Assembly: GCF_015353075.1 (NCBI RefSeq)
Contig: NZ_CP064187.1
Coordinates: forward strand, 1,364,001 to 1,428,000
Direction of reading: 5' to 3'
From: Rhizobium sp. 007
GTDB lineage: Bacteria > Pseudomonadota > Alphaproteobacteria > Rhizobiales > Rhizobiaceae
DNA: 64,000 nucleotides
Both the position numbers and the translations under genes were made by a program. Under the pieces are notes generated by a model. The model searched no databases, had not been told where the DNA came from, and saw nothing but the letters and a program-made list of their open reading frames with translations. Positions 27,135 to 34,637 of the stretch are shown one piece after another (positions within the stretch are counted from its first letter, which is position 1; each line of letters opens with the position of its first letter).

Positions 27135-29159
27135 TTAGGCGACGACGGTTTGCATTACGTCGGCCGGTTGAGCCAGCGTCCATGAAAGGTCATGACCTGC
27201 GTTGATGACCGCGTCCTCGGATCCACCAAGCGGCTCGTCCTCCCCGAGGAATGCGATAACTTCATTGGCGAGATGATCGCTGTTCGGCTGTGGCTGCGAT
27301 GTGTCGTGCTCCACCAGGCCGCCCTGGATCAGGATGGCATCCGAATAGAGCTGACCGGCAAGGTAGGTCGTCTGGCCGAAGCTGTCGTAATCGGTAATCT
27401 GCGCGATGTTGACGACCGCATTGCTGCCCGTGTCGATCTTTATATCGGCGCCCTGGTTGTGCTCGAGAATGTTCGATACGGCCTGTGTCACGTCGTCGGA
27501 ATCGCCAAGGATGCTCACCTGCTTGATGATGTTCACATCGTAGAGATTGCCGGTGATGTAGAGGACGTTGAGGCCGATATAACCTTCGAAATTGCCGTCA
27601 TGCGATAGCCCCGACGGCATCGCCGCATCGCGGTCCTCGATTGCCTTTTGCGTCTGCACCACATAGTCGGGCATCGCTTCGAAACGGTCGTTTGCGCCGA
27701 CGTTATGGATAGATGCGAGGTTCCAGATCAGATTGTTGCCGGATTGCACGATGGCTCCTGGAGCCCCGTCCTCGGCGCGCACCCAGTCGTTGTCGTAGAG
27801 CAGGGCGATCTGCGAAATGACATTCATGTCGAGGATGTCGCCGCCGACGATGATCAGGTCGTACTGCATGCCGATGCCGAGGAAGGAGGCAAGGTTGACG
27901 GCGGCATTGCCACCTGTCAGCACGGTTGCCTCCGAACCGGTCGTCGTTACGGTCATCGTGTCGTTGTCGCTGATGAAGTGATACTGCTCGATCCAGTTCA
28001 CGAAGGAAACATCGCCTTCGATCACGCTGACGCGCCATGCGGTCGGAAAGATCGTCTCAGCCGCCGGTTCTGCTGTGTCCGGCTTTCCGTCGTCGTAAGT
28101 GCTGCGCTCGAAAATCGCGATGTTGTTCGCAACGGCCGTCGCGCTATCGTCATGATTGAAGACGGAAGCGATCTCGTCGCGATCGCTGTAGACGTAAAAC
28201 TGCGAAATCGCATCGATCTGATGGTAGTTGCCCATCACGGCGATAACCGGCGATATGATCGCCGTCTCGGTGATCTCCACCACGTTTGCAAGCACATTCG
28301 CGCCTGCGGCCACATCGAGGCTGTTTTCGCTGCCGCCGTCCTGTTCCACGGGTACGTCGCTTTTCTCAGGCTCCGTGGGCGGCGTTGCGGTGCCGCGGTC
28401 GGGCATGAAGTCGTCGATCGAAGGCGCTTCTTCGACGAGCTGACCGTTCACATAAGTATAAGTACTAATGCCGTCGATCTGGTTGTCTGGGAGTACGATG
28501 ATCTGCGGTTCGCCGCTTTCCATCGTCGTGGCGCTGCTCTCGCGCGCCGCCTGGATGTACTCGTGGATATCGTCCGCGATCGCCCGCAGGCCTTCCTGCG
28601 TATCGACGCGATCATAGGAAGAGAAGGGCGTAAAGGCGTCCGCCTTCTCGCTGAATTCCATGAGGCGGTGTGTGACGAAGCTCGTGTCGCGCAGCTCCGG
28701 CTGATCGCCGGTCATATTCAGGTGGTCGTCGTCGATCAGCATATTCGCCTGGGCGACATGGCTGATGACCGAGCCTGGTCCCTGGAAGACTTCGAGTTCT
28801 TCTTCCTCCTCCTCGCCGGGAAGGTAGACATTGGCGCCGAAATGTGGAGCGCTGAGATCGCGCGATGCAATCTCGGCCAGCTTCTTCAGGGTCTCTTCGA
28901 ATACGCCGCCGAAGTGGCGCGGATCTCCGTAGTTGATATCATAGCTGACGGATCGGTAATCGACGCCTGGATCGTAATCTTTCAGCTGAAGGTTCGAAGT
29001 AAAGGCCGGGCTGAAAGCCTCGTCCTCTGACAGCGAAGGATCTGCTTCGCGCGGACGGGCGCCGTCCAGGTAATTGCTTCGCATCCGCGCTTCGTCGGTT
29101 GCAGCGCCGAATAAGCCGATAAAATGGGCAACGATTTCCGAAATCTTCTCTGCATGCAT
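27135..29159 (-). CDS. Acidic repeat protein, candidate type I secretion substrate (674 aa)
   Basis: Not a family I can name. Very acidic, no signal peptide and no RTX nonapeptide repeats. The C-terminal 390 residues hold imperfect repeats. A first element of the form G-x-N-x-x-x-N-x-A-x-I is seen at 286-296 (variant), 417-427, 474-484 and 578-588. A second element, G-[ND]-x-x-[DV]-x-N-x-I-x-Q-x(3)-[LIY], is followed by an Asp-rich turn and is seen near 310-330, 382-401, 440-459 and 537-556. The N-terminal part has DDDHLNMTGD and an EEEEEELEVF run. The gene ends 24 bases before the exporter GTG and has GGGAGG upstream of its ATG. Absence of a signal peptide and the position directly upstream of ABC-HlyD genes point to export by that system; this is inference. 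Confidence 0.78.
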   Translation of the reverse strand: MHAEKISEIVAHFIGLFGAATDEARMRSNYLDGARPREADPSLSEDEAFSPAFTSNLQLKDYDPGVDYRSVSYDINYGDPRHFGGVFEETLKKLAEIASRDLSAPHFGANVYLPGEEEEEELEVFQGPGSVISHVAQANMLIDDDHLNMTGDQPELRDTSFVTHRLMEFSEKADAFTPFSSYDRVDTQEGLRAIADDIHEYIQAARESSATTMESGEPQIIVLPDNQIDGISTYTYVNGQLVEEAPSIDDFMPDRGTATPPTEPEKSDVPVEQDGGSENSLDVAAGANVLANVVEITETAIISPVIAVMGNYHQIDAISQFYVYSDRDEIASVFNHDDSATAVANNIAIFERSTYDDGKPDTAEPAAETIFPTAWRVSVIEGDVSFVNWIEQYHFISDNDTMTVTTTGSEATVLTGGNAAVNLASFLGIGMQYDLIIVGGDILDMNVISQIALLYDNDWVRAEDGAPGAIVQSGNNLIWNLASIHNVGANDRFEAMPDYVVQTQKAIEDRDAAMPSGLSHDGNFEGYIGLNVLYITGNLYDVNIIKQVSILGDSDDVTQAVSNILEHNQGADIKIDTGSNAVVNIAQITDYDSFGQTTYLAGQLYSDAILIQGGLVEHDTSQPQPNSDHLANEVIAFLGEDEPLGGSEDAVINAGHDLSWTLAQPADVMQTVVA

Positions 29160-29302
29160 GACGGCCCCTCCCGTTCAACACGGTGTCCGGCCCGAAAGGC
29201 AGCAAACTCATCGATGACGAGCTATTCTTCTCTGCCGCTTCTCAAGCCACCAAACTGCACCGGCGGATTGCCGGTGCAGTTTGTTTCCGCACTGGTTGGA
29301 GG

Positions 29303-30286
29303 TCAGGCTCCAGAGTCGGCGTCGTCTCCCGCCAGGTTGCCGCCTACGACGCTGCTGTCGAAGGTGTTGGAGAGCAGGTTGGCGCCCTGAACGACTTCCA
29401 GATGGAAGCCGGAATTGGCAATGATCGCCGAAGCGTCTGCCGTGCTCGTGCCGGTGACGTCGTCGCCTGCGCCGCCATCCCAACCGCCGTCGCTGATGTC
29501 GATGCCTTCCGAGCCGAAGGCCTTGCCGCCGTCCGCTTCGAGATGGTTGCGGGCCCCTTCGTTATCCATCTTGATGTTCCAGGCACTGTCCTGGTCGGCA
29601 AGATGATTTGCCTGGACAGCGCTGAAGCCGTTGCCGCCAGCACCGAGCGAGCCGTTGAGGATGTTGTCGACATCAAGCGTGAACGAGAAGTTGTCACCGA
29701 TATTGAGGTTGCCGCCGGCGATCCCGAGATTGTCGAAATCCTTGACGTCTTCAAGAACGGCGAAGTCTGTGTCCGTCTTGTTGAAGCTGTCGGTCGTCGT
29801 CGTATTGTGGCTGTTGGTATCGGTGATCGTCTTGATATCGGTGTCAGTATCCGTGATCGTCTTGATATCGGTATCGGTAATGGTCTTGATGTCGGTGTCC
29901 GTCTTGGTGCTGGTGAACGTGTCGTTGTCGCTGTACGACTTGCTGTCGTAGCTCCAGTCATAGTCGGTCTTGACGTCCGTATCGGTGATAGTGGTCGTCT
30001 TGGTGTTGGTGATGTTGTCGTTGTCGCTGTACGACTTGCTGTCGTAGCTCCAGTCGTATGAGTTGTCGCGGTTGTCGCCGTTGTTGGCATCGACATCGAT
30101 CTTGGAGTCCACGTCCACATCGACGCTGCTGTCGCTGTTGTTGCGGTTGTCGCCGTTTGCCACACCGCCGACATAGCCGGTGGAGCCGTCTTCTACGTCA
30201 GTATCGTTGATTGCAGTATTGGCGAAGCCGTCGGCAAGTGCGCCGACATTCGTTTCATCGCCGCCATTCGGATAATTGTAGCTCAT
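29303..30286 (-). CDS. Asp/Thr-rich repeat protein, candidate type I secretion substrate (327 aa)
   Basis: Start at the ATG at 30286 (MSYNYPNGGDE); a TTG five codons earlier is in frame. The first half is low complexity and Asp/Thr/Ser-rich. YDWSYDSKSYSDND occurs exactly twice (residues 77-90 and 109-122), and DTDIKTIT three times (130-137, 138-145, 148-155). The second half is Gly/Asn/Asp-rich and ends FHLEVVQGANLLSNTFDSSV followed by VGGNL. That ending resembles the repeat element of the 674-aa neighbour (GANVLANV, VVGGDI). There is no signal peptide and no RTX motif. It is the first gene of the minus-strand run leading to the ABC-HlyD exporter, with 143 bases to the next gene, so it is a likely secreted surface or biofilm protein. 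The function is unknown. Confidence 0.75.
   Translation of the reverse strand: MSYNYPNGGDETNVGALADGFANTAINDTDVEDGSTGYVGGVANGDNRNNSDSSVDVDVDSKIDVDANNGDNRDNSYDWSYDSKSYSDNDNITNTKTTTITDTDVKTDYDWSYDSKSYSDNDTFTSTKTDTDIKTITDTDIKTITDTDTDIKTITDTNSHNTTTTDSFNKTDTDFAVLEDVKDFDNLGIAGGNLNIGDNFSFTLDVDNILNGSLGAGGNGFSAVQANHLADQDSAWNIKMDNEGARNHLEADGGKAFGSEGIDISDGGWDGGAGDDVTGTSTADASAIIANSGFHLEVVQGANLLSNTFDSSVVGGNLAGDDADSGA
29821..30055. repeat. Internal coding repeats in the 327-aa protein gene
   Basis: A 40-base exact direct repeat lies at 29920-29959 and 30016-30055 (period 96 bases, in frame). Next to it, three copies of a 24-30-base unit with the core CGTCTTGATATCGGT or a close variant lie at 29821-29900. 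All are within the reading frame and encode the SYDSKS and DTDIKTIT repeats. Confidence 0.85.
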
Positions 30287-30301
30287 TTCGCATTTCTCCA
30301 A

Positions 30302-31154
30302 AAAAATTCGGAGCAGCTTTCGAAATCCCTTTCATCTCAACGGGATTTTGCTCGCGCTTGCTCCGATACTGTTACAGATCGGCAGATGTAAGCACTACCT
30401 TGTCACCTGCGCTTGATGTTCCGGTTTGTAGATCAAACCCTCATTGAACTGCGCGTTACTAAGTACAAAGGCGCAGGTATCCTGATCCGCAATTGTAAGA
30501 TTGCAGACTTGATGCACTTATTTCTTTGAGTTACCCCAGCTAAGGCGCCGCGATACCGCAGACACTAGGTGGTATTCGACGCCTCCCATGTCGCCATTTG
30601 GCAACGATGCGACTGTGGCCGAGAAAATATTATGTTGATAGATACCAATTCGGGCTAGCGAACCAGGAATTACTGCAATCAGCCGGAAGTAATCATGGAA
30701 AATAGACCAGCGAAGCACTCGGGCATCCAGTCGCGCCCTCGCATACTGATGCCGCAAGGCCGCTGGCCTGGCGTTCCGAAGGTTCAGCTTGCTGGTTTTG
30801 CGGCCAGAACGTTTTCATAAGTAACTTCTTAGTTCGCTGCCGCGATGGTAAAATACCAAAAATAGTCTGTCTTTTATATTGGCACACAAAATACCATTTC
30901 GAGGCAAAAATATTGGAACATATAGCCCACAAGTTAGCTGTACTTACGCCGATACAACCGGAACAATAGGAAATATCACTTTAAATCTGCAAAAACTAAC
31001 CCATTTGGGCCATTTATTTTCGTATCTGTTCATATTACCATAATTAAGAAATGGCTAACTAACTAAGACGGAAATTTTTAGGGCACACCTCTTTGGGTGT
31101 TTTCACATTATCGCCCAAAGCATCTGTAACGTGTAACGCTATGGGGAGGCGTAA
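30302..31154. other. Long AT-rich intergenic region between the secretion locus and the LuxR gene
   Basis: 853 bases without a convincing gene between divergent transcription units. The right part (about 30,830-31,090) is markedly AT-rich compared with flanking DNA. A short imperfect hairpin (CACACC with GGTGTT) followed by TTTC lies near 31,084-31,105, about 50 bases before the LuxR gene, whose start has GGGGAGG upstream. Promoters for both directions must lie here, but I cannot fix them. Confidence 0.6.
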
Positions 31155-31922
31155 ATGTTCATGACGGCGTCAAAGACGGGGGATGCCGACCAAAGCCGAA
31201 AGTTCGGCCCGGCCGGAGATACAATACTGGTCATTGCAAATGCGGATTTGTTCTCCGAATGCCTGGCAGAGGCTTTGGCGAAGAAATTCGCAGGCTGCGA
31301 AGTGGTGAGCAAGGGCTATTCAAAAGCCATGCTGGAAAACGACGCAAATGACGCCAAGCTCGTGCTCTTCTATCATATAGCGGGCCCCGAGCTGAACGAG
31401 GCGCTTCAGGTCGTGCGGGAAAACCACCCGTCGACGTCGATCGGTCTCGTCGTCGAGGCGATCGACATGCTGGAGCCCTATATAAACCGGCTGGTCGAAG
31501 CGCGGGTCATCGATGGCGTGCTGCCGCTCAATCTCCGCCTCGACGTGTTCATGGCGGCGGTCGACCTTCTGATGAAGGGCGGCGAGCATTTCCCCTCGGC
31601 GCTGCTTAACCGGCTCACGGCCGCGCAGCCGGAAAAATCGCTTTACGACACGAAGTCGGTTGCTGGAGCCGGTGCCGGCACTTTGAGGCTTCGCCAAGGC
31701 GATCTTTCCGCGCTCACCACCCGCGAAGTCCAGATCCTGGATCTGATCTGCAAGGGTACGCAGAACAAGATCATCGCCGATGAGCTGCACCTTTCCGAAA
31801 ACACAGTGAAGGTTCACGTACGCAACATCTATAAGAAGATGAATGTCCGCAACCGCACTGAGGCCGCTTCACGCTTCTTCAACAATGAAGCCGGCAACGC
31901 ATCGGGCAGGTGGCGAAACTAG
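31155..31922 (+). CDS. LuxR-family transcriptional regulator with degenerate receiver domain
   Basis: 255-aa DNA-binding regulator. The C-terminal LuxR helix-turn-helix is at about residues 186-245 (LTTREVQILDLICKGTQNK, then NTVKVHVRNIYKKM). The N-terminal region (22-145) has the alternating pattern of a response-regulator receiver (TILVIANADLFSECLAEAL, then AKLVLFYHIAGPEL). The usual phospho-acceptor Asp in the third strand is replaced (LVLFYHI), so classical phosphorylation is unlikely. It lies between the secretion locus and the polysaccharide cluster and could control either; the sequence does not say which. Confidence 0.88.
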   Translation: MFMTASKTGDADQSRKFGPAGDTILVIANADLFSECLAEALAKKFAGCEVVSKGYSKAMLENDANDAKLVLFYHIAGPELNEALQVVRENHPSTSIGLVVEAIDMLEPYINRLVEARVIDGVLPLNLRLDVFMAAVDLLMKGGEHFPSALLNRLTAAQPEKSLYDTKSVAGAGAGTLRLRQGDLSALTTREVQILDLICKGTQNKIIADELHLSENTVKVHVRNIYKKMNVRNRTEAASRFFNNEAGNASGRWRN

Positions 31923-31935
31923 ACCCTCAGGGTCG

Positions 31936-32262
31936 TCAGGTGGCCGGTCGCGCGAAGCAGCGCGACTTCTGGCCGAACCCGCTCGGCGTGCAGATCCAGG
32001 GCGCGGACCCATAATAAACCTTGGACCCCGCGCTCACTGGCGTCGCTTTGTTGCTCGCCACCGCATAGCTGTAGACCTTGCTGCTGCGCGGCACTTTGGT
32101 AACCACGGTTTTTGCCGGCTTTGCATTGGACGCAAGTGTCAGGTCGTCATCGACGGCCGCACATGAAATCGGTCCTGCAGCGATGAGCATCAGCCCAAAA
32201 GCTAGCGCAGTCCTGCGAACGGCATCCGACGTCCGCATTCCGGTGAAATCGAAGTTCCGCAT
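31936..32262 (-). CDS. Small exported protein of unknown function
   Basis: 108 aa with an N-terminal basic region and hydrophobic segment (RRTALAFGLMLIAAGPISCAA) that looks like a Sec signal, possibly a lipobox (ISCA). The mature part is Lys/Ser/Val-rich and ends with two Cys (WICTPSGFGQKSRCFA). I do not recognise the family. It is convergent with the LuxR gene, 13 bases away. Confidence 0.6.
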   Translation of the reverse strand: MRNFDFTGMRTSDAVRRTALAFGLMLIAAGPISCAAVDDDLTLASNAKPAKTVVTKVPRSSKVYSYAVASNKATPVSAGSKVYYGSAPWICTPSGFGQKSRCFARPAT

Positions 32263-32632
32263 CGCTCGTTCCCCTCAACAAGGCAGCCTTTTGCCTGCCT
32301 TCCGCTCCCATGTCTAGAACGTATTGGTTGAGCGAAGCTTGCATTGTCGATTCAATAATCAAATCCAACATGGTTAAGCAGGATTAAACACGCTTATATC
32401 AACTGTATTACAAGAGTAATCAATTCGAAATAGCCCACGCTTTTCATGTTGACGGAATATAAAAGCCTAATATCATCAACCATAGATAGACTTGAATTGG
32501 CGGGTTAGGCCAAAAACTACTCGGGTAGCTCAAGTATTTATCTGTTTTGCTTCGGAGTAATTCTGGAGACTGAAGGAGATCTATTAAAAAATAAGGATCA
32601 GTGTTCTTGGTCCTATTGGGAAGGGGTTTGTA
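32263..32632. other. AT-rich intergenic region upstream of the polysaccharide cluster
   Basis: 370 bases with no gene, AT-rich in the middle (about 32,360-32,480). It ends with GGGAAGGGG ten bases before the ATG at 32633. The upstream promoter and any regulator site of the uxs-led cluster must be here; no site can be named with confidence. Confidence 0.55.
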
Positions 32633-33652
32633 ATGCGTAGTTTCGTTCCCAACGAAATATGTTCCGGTTATGATAATCTATCGGGCCGGACACCGAAGAA
32701 AGTGCTCGTCAACGGAGGCGCGGGATTCCTCGGCTCCCATCTTTGCGAGCGGCTTCTCAAGGGCGGCCACGAAGTCATCTGTCTGGATAATTTCTCGACC
32801 GGCCGCCGATCCAACGTCCACCATCTCCGGCCATTTTCACGTTTTCGGATCATCGAGCACGATGTTCGCAGTCCCTTTGACGTGGATGCGGCGCTGATTT
32901 TCAATTTCGCGTCTCCGGCCTCTCCGCCGGATTATCAGCGCGATCCGGTTGGAACCTTGCTCACCAATGTGCTCGGCGCCGTCAATGCGCTCGATCTCGC
33001 ACGGCGCAACGGGGCGACGATCGTGCAGTCCTCGACCTCCGAGGTCTACGGCGATCCGGAGCACAGCCCGCAGCGGGAGAGCTATTGCGGCAACGTCAAC
33101 CCGGTCGGTCCGCGTGCCTGCTATGACGAAGGCAAGCGCAGTGCCGAGACGCTGTTCTTCGACTACCATCGAACCTACGGCGTCGATATCCGGGTCGGGC
33201 GGATATTCAACACCTACGGGCCGCGCATGCGTCCGGATGACGGCCGCGTGGTCTCGAATTTCATCGTCCAGGCGCTGCAGAACAAGAACATCACCATTTA
33301 TGGCGATGGCTCGCAGACCCGTTCCTTCTGCTATGTCGACGATCTGATCGAAGGGTTCCTTCGTTTCTCGAACGCCGGGAAGAAATGCACCGGGCCGATC
33401 AATCTCGGCAATCCGGCCGAAATCCCGGTGCGCCAGCTCGCCGAGATGATCCGCGAGATGACGAACTCGCGCTCGCGTATCGTTCATCTGCCTCGGGTCA
33501 CAGATGACCCGAGACAGCGGCGGCCGGATATCTCGCGGGCCCAGGCAAAACTCGGCTGGCAGCCGCGTGTCGCGCTGGAAACCGGCCTTGGAAAGACGAT
33601 CGAATATTTCGAGGCACGTCTTTCCGCGGCAAAGGTAGCGGAGGCCGTATGA
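32633..33652 (+). CDS. uxs: UDP-glucuronate decarboxylase / UDP-xylose synthase-like epimerase
   Basis: 339-aa extended short-chain dehydrogenase predicted to turn UDP-glucuronate into UDP-xylose. The NAD-binding loop [16 protein letters not shown] is at about 27-42. [31 protein letters not shown] and the catalytic Tyr164-xxx-Lys168 ([10 protein letters not shown]) match UXS enzymes rather than dTDP-glucose dehydratases. It leads a tight cluster: the next gene starts one base after its stop. In Sinorhizobium a uxs-uxe pair begins the arabinose-containing polysaccharide locus, and this cluster resembles it. Confidence 0.85.
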   Translation: MRSFVPNEICSGYDNLSGRTPKKVLVNGGAGFLGSHLCERLLKGGHEVICLDNFSTGRRSNVHHLRPFSRFRIIEHDVRSPFDVDAALIFNFASPASPPDYQRDPVGTLLTNVLGAVNALDLARRNGATIVQSSTSEVYGDPEHSPQRESYCGNVNPVGPRACYDEGKRSAETLFFDYHRTYGVDIRVGRIFNTYGPRMRPDDGRVVSNFIVQALQNKNITIYGDGSQTRSFCYVDDLIEGFLRFSNAGKKCTGPINLGNPAEIPVRQLAEMIREMTNSRSRIVHLPRVTDDPRQRRPDISRAQAKLGWQPRVALETGLGKTIEYFEARLSAAKVAEAV

Positions 33653-33653
33653 G

Positions 33654-34637
33654 ATGTCTCCCTACATCATCGTCACGGGTGGTGCCGGCTTCATCGGCAG
33701 CCACATCTGCAAGGCGCTGGCCGGCGCGGGGTTCACGCCGGTCGCATATGACAATCTCTCGACCGGCCATCAGGATGCCGTTCGCTGGGGACCGTTGATC
33801 GATGCCGACATCGCCGATGTCGGCTCCCTGAAAAAGGCGCTCGGTAGGTTCGAGCCGGTATGCGTCATCCATTGCGCGGCGAATGCCTATGTCGGCGAGT
33901 CGGTCGCAGACCCGCGCAAGTACTATCGCAACAATGTTTCCGGCAGCCTTGCGCTTTTGGAAGCATGCCTGGACCAGCAAGTCGATCGCATCGTCTTTTC
34001 GAGCAGCTGCGCGACCTATGGCATTCCGGCGGCATTGCCGATCCGCGAGGAGATGGTTCAGCTGCCCGTCAATCCATACGGACGAACGAAACTGATCTTC
34101 GAAATGGCGCTGGAGGATTATGCCGCCGCCTATGGCCTTCGTTTCGTGTCGCTGCGTTATTTCAATGCCGCCGGCGCCGATCCGCAGGGCGATCTTGCCG
34201 AGCGTCATGAACCTGAAACGCATCTCATCCCGCGGGCGTTGCTGGCGGCTGCACACCGTCTGCCGTGCCTGGAGGTTTTCGGCAATGACTACGAGACCGA
34301 GGATGGCACCTGTGTTCGCGATTACATCCATGTCAGCGATCTCGCGCAGGCCCACCTTGCCGCCGTCGACTACCTTGCAAGCGGCGGCGAAACGCTGCGA
34401 GTCAATCTCGGCTCCGGCCATGGCACCTCCGTCGGCGAGATACTGAGCGCCATCCATCGCATCACCGGACACGAGGTTCCCGTTCACTACGATATCCGCC
34501 GTGCCGGCGACCCGCCGGTGCTTTTTGCCGATACCGCACGGGCGCGGGCGGTTCTCGGCTTCACGCCGCAGTTCTCCGACATCGACACGATCATCCGCAC
34601 GGCGAGCCCGACCTTCGGTCTGGAGGTACGCGCATGA
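33654..34637 (+). CDS. UDP-sugar 4-epimerase (GalE family, probably UDP-xylose/UDP-arabinose)
   Basis: 327-aa GalE-type epimerase with NAD loop VTGGAGFIGSHICKAL, SSSCATYG (116-123) and catalytic Tyr142-xxx-Lys146 (PYGRTK). VRDYIHVSDLAQAHL is the GalE C-terminal signature. The family covers UDP-glucose/galactose and UDP-xylose/arabinose epimerases. Being coupled to a UDP-xylose synthase-like gene favours UDP-xylose 4-epimerase (uxe), but the sequence alone does not decide. Its last codons overlap the GT2 gene by four bases (ATGA). Confidence 0.87.
   Translation: MSPYIIVTGGAGFIGSHICKALAGAGFTPVAYDNLSTGHQDAVRWGPLIDADIADVGSLKKALGRFEPVCVIHCAANAYVGESVADPRKYYRNNVSGSLALLEACLDQQVDRIVFSSSCATYGIPAALPIREEMVQLPVNPYGRTKLIFEMALEDYAAAYGLRFVSLRYFNAAGADPQGDLAERHEPETHLIPRALLAAAHRLPCLEVFGNDYETEDGTCVRDYIHVSDLAQAHLAAVDYLASGGETLRVNLGSGHGTSVGEILSAIHRITGHEVPVHYDIRRAGDPPVLFADTARARAVLGFTPQFSDIDTIIRTASPTFGLEVRA

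Noticed and set aside
29821..30055. Regular repeats considered as a CRISPR array
   Set aside because: Units are in frame, unequal in length, lack unique spacers of constant size and encode a protein repeat.
30693..30932. 79-aa minus-strand frame in the AT-rich gap
   Set aside because: No ribosome site, no domain and no coding bias; probably chance.
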